Assembly (NCBI RefSeq): GCF_024519435.1
Contig: NZ_JALJRZ010000006.1
Location: forward strand, 248,001-312,000
Direction: 5' to 3'
DNA length: 64,000 nt
Origin: Terrabacter sp. Ter38
GTDB taxonomy: Bacteria > Actinomycetota > Actinomycetes > Actinomycetales > Dermatophilaceae
Shown: in pieces, positions 50,157 to 59,711 of the stretch
Position numbering within the stretch: the stretch's first letter is position 1
How the letters are laid out: the number at the start of each line of letters is the position of its first letter
Notes under the pieces: generated by a model
What the model was told of the DNA's origin: nothing
The model's database searches: none
Seen by the model: the letters and a program-made list of their open reading frames with translations, nothing else
Position numbers and translations under genes: made by a program

Positions 50157-51422
50157 GTGACCGAGCCCCTGACGCGACTGCCCGACGGGACCATCAAGCA
50201 GGTCAACCCCTTCACCGGCACGAAGGTGTGGACGTTGCCGGGGCGCGGCGCCCGACCTCTCGGCATCGCCCGGCCCGCCCCGAAGGCCCTCGACCCGGCC
50301 GAGCACGAGCGCCACTGCGCCTTCTGCTGGGGCCGGATGATCGAGACGACCCCCGAGATCGCCAGGGTCGTCCGGGACGGGTCGTCGTGGCGCGAGGTGC
50401 GCGGGCTCGTCGCCGAGCAGCTCGACGACACGGTGCCGGAGCTGCGCCTCTTCCCGAACCTCTTCGAGATCCTCAGCTACGACTACTGGCACCTCGCCCA
50501 CGGCTACGAGCCGACGCCCGAGTCGCTCGCGCACCGGACGGCATACCTCTCGACGCCTGCAGGGCGTGCACACGTGACCGCACTGGCGCGCATCCGGATG
50601 CGCTCGCGCGGTGCGTCCGGCGCGGAGGCGGAGCCGCTCGACGAGAACGACCTCGAGCGCGAGGCCGTCGGGCTCTTCGCGGGCAACCACCAGGTCGTCG
50701 TCTCGCGTCGACACTTCGTCGACGGCGCGACAGACGACACCCAGAATGCAGGCGCCGGGACGCTGACACCCGAGGAGCACTGGCAGTACACGCGATTCAC
50801 GATCGCCGGGGTGCGCGACCTCTACCGGAGCAACCCGCACGCACGCTATGTCTCGGCGTTCCAGAACTGGCTGCGACCGGCCGGCGCGTCGTTCGACCAC
50901 CTGCACAAGCAGCTCGTCGCCATCGACGAGCCGGGCGTGGACCTCGAGCGGGAGACCGAGCGGGTGCGAGCCGAGCCGGACCTCTTCGCGCGCTGGGGGC
51001 CGCAGTACGCCGAGACGCAGGGGCTCGTCGTGGCAAGCACCCCCACGGCCATGGCCTTCGCCGGGATCGGCCACCAGTACCCGTCGCTCGTCGTCTACAC
51101 GTCGAACACGGGGTGCCGGCCGTGGGAGCTCTCGGACGACGAGGTGCGCGACTTCTCCGACCTCGTGCACGCGTGCCACGCCGCGACAGGGGTCGACGTG
51201 CCGACCAACGAGGAATGGCACCACGGTCCGCCGTCGCTCGGCCTGCCCGTGCCGCTCCGGGTGGTGCTCAAGTGGCGGGTGTCGACGCTGGCCGGCTTCG
51301 AGGGCGGCACGAAGATCTACGTCAACACCATCGACCCGTGGACGGTGCAGGAGCGCACCGTCACGCGGCTGCGGGCCCTGGCCGCCGACGGTCTCGTCTC
51401 GGACCGCCTCGAGATCGCCTAG
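50157..51422 (+). CDS. DUF4921 protein, GalT/HIT-fold
   Basis: 421 residues. Looks like a galactose-1-phosphate-uridylyltransferase relative: an N-terminal CAFC pair like the GalT zinc site, YWHLAHGYEPTPE, and the HIT-like motif GASFDHLHKQLVAIDEPG in place of HPHGQ. Family DUF4921 is common in actinobacteria and has no established reaction; a nucleotidyl transferase is a reasonable guess. GTG start, leaderless, divergent from the GH3 glycosidase by 40 bases. Confidence 0.82.
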   Translation: MTEPLTRLPDGTIKQVNPFTGTKVWTLPGRGARPLGIARPAPKALDPAEHERHCAFCWGRMIETTPEIARVVRDGSSWREVRGLVAEQLDDTVPELRLFPNLFEILSYDYWHLAHGYEPTPESLAHRTAYLSTPAGRAHVTALARIRMRSRGASGAEAEPLDENDLEREAVGLFAGNHQVVVSRRHFVDGATDDTQNAGAGTLTPEEHWQYTRFTIAGVRDLYRSNPHARYVSAFQNWLRPAGASFDHLHKQLVAIDEPGVDLERETERVRAEPDLFARWGPQYAETQGLVVASTPTAMAFAGIGHQYPSLVVYTSNTGCRPWELSDDEVRDFSDLVHACHAATGVDVPTNEEWHHGPPSLGLPVPLRVVLKWRVSTLAGFEGGTKIYVNTIDPWTVQERTVTRLRALAADGLVSDRLEIA

Positions 51423-51436
51423 GCGAGGCGGTCCGG

Positions 51437-51730
51437 TCAGACCTCGCTGCCGTGGCCCTCGGTGCGCCCGTCGGTGACTCCGCGGCCCGTCACGGACTGC
51501 AGGCGGTCGATGTGCTCGGATGCCTGGGCCTTGGTGAGGTCGCCGGGCAACGTCTCGCCGGCCTCACGGGCCAGGGTCTCGAGGTAGCTGCGCTGCGCGC
51601 CGGTCATGGCCTCGTCGCCCGTGACCCAGTCCTCCGGGTCCTTGATCGTCGAGTCACCGGGGGTTCCGGCGGTCGCGGGGGTGGTGGCGCCGATGACGTC
51701 GTCGGTCGAAGGTGTGTTCGATTCGCTCAT
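51437..51730 (-). CDS. DUF3072 small protein
   Basis: 97 residues. A disordered Ser/Thr/Pro/Gly-rich N-terminus (MSESNTPSTDDVIGATTPAT) precedes the DUF3072 core DWVTGDEAMTGAQRSYLETLAREAGETLPGDLTKAQASEHIDRLQ, which is a predicted helical pair. Function unknown. ATG 51730 chosen; longer frames are not protein-like. The 160-base gap to the monooxygenase shows nothing else. Confidence 0.85.
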   Translation of the reverse strand: MSESNTPSTDDVIGATTPATAGTPGDSTIKDPEDWVTGDEAMTGAQRSYLETLAREAGETLPGDLTKAQASEHIDRLQSVTGRGVTDGRTEGHGSEV

Positions 51731-51890
51731 GCTGGATCCGTACCCGGTCGGCCGCGTCCAGACACAACCCCCTCGACACGCGCTCACGCCGCGGTCGGTC
51801 CGGGCTCCAGGGTCGCCGGGGCCGCACGGAGGCGCTGGTGCGCCACGTCGACGGAGACGCCGAGCGCACGTGTCGACCGTTGTCGCGCCC

Positions 51891-53354
51891 TCAGCGGGCG
51901 AAGGACATCGCCTCGGTGACGTCGCTGCGCAGCATGTCGCGACGGTCGAGCAGGTAGTTCTGGCGCATCAGCCACGGCGCTCCGTCGCCCTGCCGGGGCA
52001 GGTCACCCGCCGCGCGCTGCACGTAGCCCGACGCGAGCGGCAGCAACGGCTGTCCCTCCATCCCTTCCGGGGCCCGCGGCGTCGCGCTGCGCCAGGCGTG
52101 GTGCTCCATGTGGTTGAGCAGCCGGCACACGTAACGGCTCGCGAGGTCGGCGCGCAACGTCCACGACGCATTGACGTAGCCGACGCAGACGGCGAGATTG
52201 GGCACGTCAGCGAACATCAGGCCGCGATAGACCGTGAGATCTCCTGTGGGGCGGGGCTGCCCGTCGACGGTGATCGCGATGCCACCGGCGATCTTGATGC
52301 GCAGCCCTGTCGCCGTGACGACGACGTCGGCGTCGAGCACGCGTCCCGAGTGCAGCCGTACGCCGTGTGGCACGAAGGTCTCGATCGTGTCGGTGACGAC
52401 GTGGGCACGTCCGTTGCGCACCGCGTCGAAGAGGTCGCCGTCCGGGACGACGCAGAGGCGCTGGTCCCACGGGTCGTAGGTCGGCGTGAAGTGGTCGCTC
52501 ACGAGGTCGGTCGAGCCGAGCGACCTGGCCGCACCCTTGGACAACAACGACCTCATCACGGCAGGGCGCCGACGGCTCAGCTCGTAGACGCCCATGGTCC
52601 CGAGGACGTTCTTGTAGCGGGCTGCCGTCCCTGCGGCCTTCCTCGGGAGCACCCGCTGGAGCACGTCGCGGGCACGGTCGCGGCGAGGCAGGGACGCGAT
52701 CCACGTCGGCGTCCGCTGGAGCATCGTCACGTCAGCACCGGCCGCGGCGAGCGACGGGACCAGCGTCACGGCCGTTGCGCCTGACCCGATGACGACGACC
52801 TTCCGTCCGGACACGTCGAGGTCATCCGGCCAGAACTGCGGGTGCACGACGTCACCCTCGAACGAGGCGAGGCCGGGCAGCTGCGGGTCGTGGGGCCTGT
52901 CGTAGTCGTAGTAGCCGCTGCAGAGGTAGAGGAATCCGCAGGTCAGCCGCTCGCGCTCGCCGCCCTCGCGCTCGCCGCCCTCGCGCTCGACCGTGACCGT
53001 CCAGCGAGCGTCCTCGCTCGACCAGTCGGCCGCGACGACACGGTGGCCCAGTCGGATCCGCTCCGCCATCCCGTGCTTCTCGGCCGTCCGGCGCAGGTAG
53101 TCGAGGATCTTCGGCCCGTCCGCGATGGCGTCGGGGTCGGTCCACGGCTCGAAGGGGAAGCCGAGCGTCATCATGTCCGAGTCGGACCGCACGCCGGGGT
53201 AGCGGAAGAGGTCCCACGTGCCGCCGAGCGAGTCCCGAGCCTCGAGGATCGCCCACGTGCGCGACGGGCTCATCGTCGACAGGCGGTAGCCGGCGCCGAT
53301 GCCGGACAGGCCGGCTCCCACGACGAGGACGTCCAGGTGCTCGAGATCGCTCAC
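51891..53354 (-). CDS. Flavin-containing monooxygenase (Baeyer-Villiger type)
   Basis: 487 residues, class B flavoprotein monooxygenase using FAD and NADPH. FAD site VVGAGLSGIGAGYRL, GGTWDLFRYPGVRSDSDM, the NADPH site VVIGSGATAVTLVPSL, and an FxGxxxHxxxW-like stretch SFEGDVVHPQFWP. ATG (TATGL-like) VVTATGLRIKIAGG near the end. The start GTG 53354 is six bases after GAGAAT; upstream frame is open but not protein-like. Divergent from the dienoyl-CoA reductase gene. Substrate unknown; ketones or sulphides are usual. Confidence 0.9.
   Translation of the reverse strand: MSDLEHLDVLVVGAGLSGIGAGYRLSTMSPSRTWAILEARDSLGGTWDLFRYPGVRSDSDMMTLGFPFEPWTDPDAIADGPKILDYLRRTAEKHGMAERIRLGHRVVAADWSSEDARWTVTVEREGGEREGGERERLTCGFLYLCSGYYDYDRPHDPQLPGLASFEGDVVHPQFWPDDLDVSGRKVVVIGSGATAVTLVPSLAAAGADVTMLQRTPTWIASLPRRDRARDVLQRVLPRKAAGTAARYKNVLGTMGVYELSRRRPAVMRSLLSKGAARSLGSTDLVSDHFTPTYDPWDQRLCVVPDGDLFDAVRNGRAHVVTDTIETFVPHGVRLHSGRVLDADVVVTATGLRIKIAGGIAITVDGQPRPTGDLTVYRGLMFADVPNLAVCVGYVNASWTLRADLASRYVCRLLNHMEHHAWRSATPRAPEGMEGQPLLPLASGYVQRAAGDLPRQGDGAPWLMRQNYLLDRRDMLRSDVTEAMSFAR
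52950..52989. repeat. 15-bp in-frame tandem repeat (EREGG)
   Basis: Two full copies and ten bases of a third of a 15-base unit, encoding EREGGEREGGERER in a loop of the monooxygenase. Identical DNA copies suggest recent slippage. Confidence 0.85.
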
Positions 53355-55452
<2,098 letters not shown>

Positions 55453-55536
55453 GCGCCGCCGTGGCGTGACCGCGGACACATGATGTGTGCCGTCGGGCGG
55501 TCCGGCGCCGCTTGACCGCCGGCCACGGCCGGGCCT
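55453..55536. terminator. Gap with hairpins between convergent genes
   Basis: CCGGCC, two bases, GGCCGG (55519-55532) and a weaker ACACA/TGTGT hairpin near 55476-55488 lie between the reductase and glycosyltransferase stops. Either could end transcription. Confidence 0.4.
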
Positions 55537-56826
55537 TCATGTGTTCTGGCGGCCCGGGCCCTGCAGGTACTCGTCGACGAGCCGGGCTGCGTCGCCGGCG
55601 CCGTCCTCGGCGCGCACGCGCTCACCGAGGGCGTATGCCGCCGCGCGGGCTCCCGCGGACAGCGCCACCTCGAGCGCCCGCTCGAGCCGGGCCGCGGTCA
55701 GGTCCTTGCGGGCGATCGGCGGTGCGGCGACCCCGAGGTCGGCCATCCGCCGGCCCCAGTAGGGCTGGTCCGCGGCGTGCGGCACGACGACCTGTGGCAC
55801 CCCGGCCCGAACCGCGGCTGCGGTCGTGCCCGCTCCACCGTGGTGGACGACGACGGCGCACCTCGGGAAGAGCACCTCGTGCGGGGCGGACCCGATCCCC
55901 AGCAGGTCGGGGGACGGTTCGGCTCCCAGTCCGGCGAGACCCTCGCTGACGACGCCACGCACGCCGAGACGACCCAGCACGCCCGCGAGCTCACGCGAGA
56001 CCGCGCCGGGGTCGGGCGTCGGCATCGAGCCGAAACCGACGAAGACCGGCTCGGGCCCGTCGTCGAGGAAGGCCTCGAGCGCAGGGGCCAGCGAGTCAGC
56101 GCCGACGTCGTCGCGAACCCAGTAGCCGGTCTGCCGCAAGGCCGGTGGCCAGTCCGCCGCCGGCGGGACCACGTGCGGGCTCGCGGCCAGCAGCGTCGGC
56201 GTGCCCTCAGCAGCAGCCGTGTAGTGACGGAACCGCTGTCGTGGCAAGCCTCGTCGGGCTCGGACGAGGTCACCGGCAGGACGGAAGAGATCGAGCGCGA
56301 CCCGGCCGGCGAGGGTGCTCCACGCGTCGTTGACCCACGATGTCGCGCGGGGCCGCAGGGCCAGTGCCACCGAGTCACCGTGCGCGCTCGGCCAGACCGG
56401 CGCGAAGACGGCGTAGAGGTGTGGCGCGGCCTGACGGCCACCTCGGCCGTCAGGAGTGAGCAGCGCGTCGACGAGGTCGAAGGTCAGCGCCCCCGACACC
56501 ACGGCGTCAGCACCGGCGACGAGCCGCTCGACGTCCGCGGCCAAGGCCGACGCCGTGTCGGCCATGACCTGCCGCATGAGCCGGGCCTCACGCACCTGCG
56601 TCCTCGCCGACCCGCGCAGTGCGTCACGTCCGAGCCCCTGGCGGAGCGGCCCCTCGAGGTCGAAGGACAACGGCTCGAAGTCGACGCCGCTGCCCGCCAC
56701 GACGTGACCGAGGTCGGCCGGCGCGGCGAGCGACACGGCATACCCCATCCGTCGGAGGCGCTGCCCGAGCGCGACGAGCGGCTGGACGTCACCACGGGAT
56801 CCCATGCCCAGCAGGAGGATCCGCAC
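55537..56826 (-). CDS. GT1-family (UGT-like) glycosyltransferase
   Basis: 429 residues, GT-B fold, similar to sterol/macrolide or rhamnosyl-type UDP/NDP-sugar transferases. N-terminal acceptor domain begins RILLLGMGSRGDVQPLVALG. The donor domain has VFVGFGSMPTPD, APHEVLFPRCAVVVHHGGAGTTAAAVRAGVPQVVVPHAADQPYWGRR, the family signature. GTG 56826 has GAGGA six bases upstream and starts just inside the end of the LLM gene region (two bases from its stop). Last gene of the four-gene operon. The acceptor may be a lipid or small natural product. Confidence 0.9.
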   Translation of the reverse strand: MRILLLGMGSRGDVQPLVALGQRLRRMGYAVSLAAPADLGHVVAGSGVDFEPLSFDLEGPLRQGLGRDALRGSARTQVREARLMRQVMADTASALAADVERLVAGADAVVSGALTFDLVDALLTPDGRGGRQAAPHLYAVFAPVWPSAHGDSVALALRPRATSWVNDAWSTLAGRVALDLFRPAGDLVRARRGLPRQRFRHYTAAAEGTPTLLAASPHVVPPAADWPPALRQTGYWVRDDVGADSLAPALEAFLDDGPEPVFVGFGSMPTPDPGAVSRELAGVLGRLGVRGVVSEGLAGLGAEPSPDLLGIGSAPHEVLFPRCAVVVHHGGAGTTAAAVRAGVPQVVVPHAADQPYWGRRMADLGVAAPPIARKDLTAARLERALEVALSAGARAAAYALGERVRAEDGAGDAARLVDEYLQGPGRQNT

Positions 56827-56827
56827 A

Positions 56828-57862
56828 TCAGTCCTCGTCGAGCTGCGCGCGGACGCGCGGCACGACCTCCTCGGCGTAGAGGCGGATGCACTCCATCCGC
56901 TGGTCGTGCGGAAGCGTGCCGAACGAGTACTTGAGCTGGAAGCGGGAGAGGCCGAGCACCCGGACGGTGTCGACGATCTTGGCGGCCACGGTGTCGGGCG
57001 ATCCGCAGTAGACAGCTCCATCGGGGCCGAGCTGCTGGAGGGCCTGCTCCTTGCCCATGGGCGCCCACCGACGCTCGCGGCCCAGCTTGTTCATGTAGGG
57101 CAGGAAGTGCGGCATGAAGTCGTCGCGCGCCTGCTCGTCGGTGGCGGCCACGTAGCCGGGCGAGTGCACCCCGACCGGCAGCTCGGGCCGGCCCATCTCG
57201 GACAGCGCACGTCGGTAGAGCTCTGCGAGCGGTGCGAACTGGCGCGCCGAGCCGCCGATGATGGCGATGACGACGGGGAAGCCGTAGTGGGCGGCGCGGA
57301 CGACCGACTGCGGGGTGCCGCCGACGCCGACCCACACGGGCAGGTGGCCGGACTCCGTCGCGGGCATGACCTTCTCGACCTGGACGGGTGGGCGGATCGA
57401 GCCCTCCCACCGGATCGGCTGCTCGGCCACGACGGCCGCGAGCAGGTCGAGCTTCTCCTCGAAGAGCGTCTCGTAGTCGCCGAGGTCGAGACCGAAGAGC
57501 GGGAACGACTCGATGAACGATCCTCTGCCGACAGTGATCTCAGCGCGGCCGCGGCTGATCGCGTCGACGGTGGAGAAGCGCTGGAAGACGCGAATCGGGT
57601 CGTCGCTGGAGAGGACCGTCACCGACGTGCCGAGCCGGATGTGCTCCGTGCGCCCTGCGAGGCCGGCGAGCAGCACGTCAGGGGCGCTCACGGCGTAGTC
57701 GTCGCGGTGGTGCTCGCCGACGCCGAAGAAGTCGAGGCCGAGCCGGTCGGCGAGCTCACCCTCGGCGAGGACCTCCCGGATCACCGTGGCAGGGTGGAGT
57801 GGGGCACCGTCGGGCCCGTTGGCGATGTCGCCGAACGTGTCGAGGCCGAGTTCGAGGCTCAT
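56828..57862 (-). CDS. LLM-class flavin-dependent oxidoreductase
   Basis: 344 residues, luciferase-like monooxygenase fold, probably using FMN or F420. Motifs: LELGLDTFGDIANGP, DFFGVGEHHRDDYAVSAPDVLLAGLAGRTEHIRLGTSVTVLSSDDP, RVFQRFSTVDAISRGRAEITVGRGSFIESFPLFG. This subgroup often has the annotation alkanal-monooxygenase-like with no proven substrate. ATG 57862 overlaps the RNA-ligase-like stop by four bases (ATGA). Confidence 0.92.
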   Translation of the reverse strand: MSLELGLDTFGDIANGPDGAPLHPATVIREVLAEGELADRLGLDFFGVGEHHRDDYAVSAPDVLLAGLAGRTEHIRLGTSVTVLSSDDPIRVFQRFSTVDAISRGRAEITVGRGSFIESFPLFGLDLGDYETLFEEKLDLLAAVVAEQPIRWEGSIRPPVQVEKVMPATESGHLPVWVGVGGTPQSVVRAAHYGFPVVIAIIGGSARQFAPLAELYRRALSEMGRPELPVGVHSPGYVAATDEQARDDFMPHFLPYMNKLGRERRWAPMGKEQALQQLGPDGAVYCGSPDTVAAKIVDTVRVLGLSRFQLKYSFGTLPHDQRMECIRLYAEEVVPRVRAQLDED

Positions 57863-58401
57863 GCGCCCATCGTAGGTATGCCGCCGACCTGCCACGTGCG
57901 CCCTGCGTCGGGGTCCCAGCGTCGGACCGACTCGATCGTGCCGTCGAGGGGTCGGACGCGGCCGAGGGCGGCGAGCGCCTCCCCCACCTGGCGCGAACCG
58001 AGGCTACGGGCGATGGTGACGTGCGGGGTCCAGCGTCCCGGGCGCACCTGGTCGGGCACGTCGGGCGCCCCGACCATCGCAGCCGCGAGCGACCGCTGGA
58101 GGTCGAGCAGCTCGGGTGTCGGGACGACGAGGCGGGCGAGGACGTAGCGTCGGGAGCCCATGACGAGCAGCGACCCCAGGCGGATCGGCACGGGCCGCAC
58201 CGTCTCGAGGACGCGGGCGATCCGGGCCTCGACGTAGTCGGGGACGGCCCCGGCGAGCGCCAGGGTGAGGTGCGGCGCGTTCGTCGCACCCTGGTGCTGC
58301 GACTGACTCGGCAGTCCCGCCGCGGCCAGGGCCGCCCACTCACGCCGGACCTCCGTGTCGGAGGTGGCGTCGAGCAGGCCCTCGACCGCGTGCAGGGGCA
58401 T
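57859..58401 (-). CDS. 2'-5' RNA ligase-family (2H phosphoesterase) protein
   Basis: 180 residues with the two H-x-T/S motifs of the 2H superfamily: APHLTLALAG and TPHVTIARSLG. The fold is that of LigT/ThpR or cyclic phosphodiesterases acting on 2',3'-cyclic or 2'-5' phosphoester bonds. ATG 58401 is two bases after the P-loop gene stop. Sits inside the operon P-loop protein, 2H protein, LLM oxidoreductase, glycosyltransferase; an RNA- or nucleotide-linked role is possible but not shown. Confidence 0.88.
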   Translation of the reverse strand: MPLHAVEGLLDATSDTEVRREWAALAAAGLPSQSQHQGATNAPHLTLALAGAVPDYVEARIARVLETVRPVPIRLGSLLVMGSRRYVLARLVVPTPELLDLQRSLAAAMVGAPDVPDQVRPGRWTPHVTIARSLGSRQVGEALAALGRVRPLDGTIESVRRWDPDAGRTWQVGGIPTMGA

Positions 58402-58403
58402 GG

Positions 58404-59114
58404 TCAGGCGACCTGCTGCGAGTCACCCCGGCCGGCGAGGCCGAGGTGGTCGGCGACGAAGTCGCGCACGGCGGCCGTGTGGTCGTCCCGGCGACCGTCA
58501 CCGACCGGCACCACGAGTGTCGGGACGTCGAGGCCGGCGAGGACGACGAGATCGAGCTCGCGCCGCCGGCCCTGCCGGCTCGAACCGACCTCGCGGTCGT
58601 CGTCGAGGTAGACGACGGCCGGTCGGTGCGCGCGCACGGCGTCGACGAGCCGGCACACGAGGGTGACGTCGGCCGACCCCAGCAGGACGGACTCCCAGAC
58701 GTGGACGCCACGGGGTCCGTTCGCTCCGAAGCGGGCCCAGGCGTCGGCGACGAGGGAGGCGGTGAGCTCGGCGGGGACCCGCGCGTGGCTCGCGACCTCC
58801 CGGACGCGCTCGCGCAGCGGCTCGGGCAGGGCCGCCTCCGACGCGGGGCGCACGACCCAGGCTTCCCCGTGCTGCTCGGCGGCTCCGAGCAGGGCCCGGG
58901 ACGTCTGGGCCGACTCGGCCGCGAGGGCGAGGAGCTGCGCGGTGTCGAGCACGACGACGTGGTCGACGTCGACGGGGTGGTCGGCCTGCCCCTCGGACCG
59001 GTGCCCGACGGCGACCTGCTCGCCGGCCAGCCACCGGGCGAGGTCCTCGGCGATCGCGGTACGTCCCGACCCCGGACGCCCCTCGACCAAGACGAGCCCG
59101 TTCACGTCAGCCAC
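58404..59114 (-). CDS. P-loop NTPase-like protein with altered Walker A
   Basis: 236 residues, not assigned to a family. The N-terminus reads NGLVLVEGRPGSGRTAIAEDLARWL, a Walker A loop in which the lysine is Arg (GRPGSGRT). A Walker-B-like strand is DHVVVLDTAQLLALA, and later strands are PAVVYLDDDREVGSS and VPTLVVPVGDG. It resembles small kinase- or AAA-like ATPases. GAGGAG lies eight bases before GTG 59114; GTG 59105 is an alternative. First gene of the four-gene operon. Confidence 0.65.
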   Translation of the reverse strand: MADVNGLVLVEGRPGSGRTAIAEDLARWLAGEQVAVGHRSEGQADHPVDVDHVVVLDTAQLLALAAESAQTSRALLGAAEQHGEAWVVRPASEAALPEPLRERVREVASHARVPAELTASLVADAWARFGANGPRGVHVWESVLLGSADVTLVCRLVDAVRAHRPAVVYLDDDREVGSSRQGRRRELDLVVLAGLDVPTLVVPVGDGRRDDHTAAVRDFVADHLGLAGRGDSQQVA

Positions 59115-59198
59115 CCACCAGCTCCTCGCCGGCGCTCGCCCGGCCTCACGCGCCGTCGGTTGCCGGCACGGAAGTGTATGTCAGCGGACATTTCGACC

Positions 59199-59633
59199 TC
59201 ACGGCTCACGGGGGTCGAGCCGCGCGAGGAGGGCCGCCAGCGACGTGCGTTCGCGGTCGGTCAGGGACCCGAAGAAGTCGGCCGCGCCCTCGCGGCGCGC
59301 CTCGTCGACCTCCGCGAGGACCGACTCCCCCTCCGCGGTGAGGGCCACGGTCATGGCGCGTCGGTCGGCAGGGTCCGGGCTGCGGTGGACGAGCCCGCGC
59401 GACTCCAGCCGGTCGACGACGTCGGTGGCCGAGCGGGGCGCGATGCGCAGGTGGTCGGCGACGACCCCGAGACGGGTGGGTCCGTGGTGCCCGATGACGC
59501 GCAGCGCCCGGGCGTCGTGGGGTGACAGGTCGGGCCCGAGCCCGGTGGCCCAACGCCGCCGCAGTGCACGCGCAGCGCCCATGAGCAGCTCGTCGAGAGA
59601 GGGCTCGTCGGCGTCACGCATGGGGAGCAGCAT
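59199..59633 (-). CDS. MarR-family transcriptional regulator
   Basis: 144 residues, winged helix-turn-helix: ARALRVIGHHGPTRLGVVADHLRIAPRSATDVVDRLESRGLVHRSPDPADRRAMTVALTAEGE, including the DxRxx wing. Divergent from the ABC exporter with palindromes between, so it most likely represses both. ATG 59633 used; ATG 59621 is also possible since neither has a clear ribosome site. Confidence 0.9.
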   Translation of the reverse strand: MLLPMRDADEPSLDELLMGAARALRRRWATGLGPDLSPHDARALRVIGHHGPTRLGVVADHLRIAPRSATDVVDRLESRGLVHRSPDPADRRAMTVALTAEGESVLAEVDEARREGAADFFGSLTDRERTSLAALLARLDPREP

Positions 59634-59637
59634 AGGG

Positions 59638-59675
59638 CCTCAGTTGTAGATCGACCTCATAGTGAGGTAACCTCA
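59638..59675. promoter_or_regulatory. MarR operator region with overlapping palindromes
   Basis: CCTCA TAG TGAGG (59655-59667) overlaps TGAGGT A ACCTCA (59663-59675), and a third CCTCA half-site lies at 59638-59642. The exporter promoter TTGTAG (59644-59649), 18 bases, TAACCT (59668-59673) is covered by these palindromes. Confidence 0.6.
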
Positions 59676-59711
59676 GCATCATGTACCGGAGTCCACAGAT
59701 GGAGTGACCGC

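Noticed and set aside
52950-52989. CRISPR-like or CRISPR-derived repeat
   Set aside because: Units are contiguous 15-mers in frame within a coding loop, with no spacers. The same holds for 4864-4920. No CRISPR array is present in the window.
57869-57874. TACGAT six bases before the LLM gene start as a leaderless promoter
   Set aside because: The hexamer lies inside the coding end of the preceding gene, whose stop overlaps the start by four bases; an operon arrangement explains the start. Some such matches are expected by chance.
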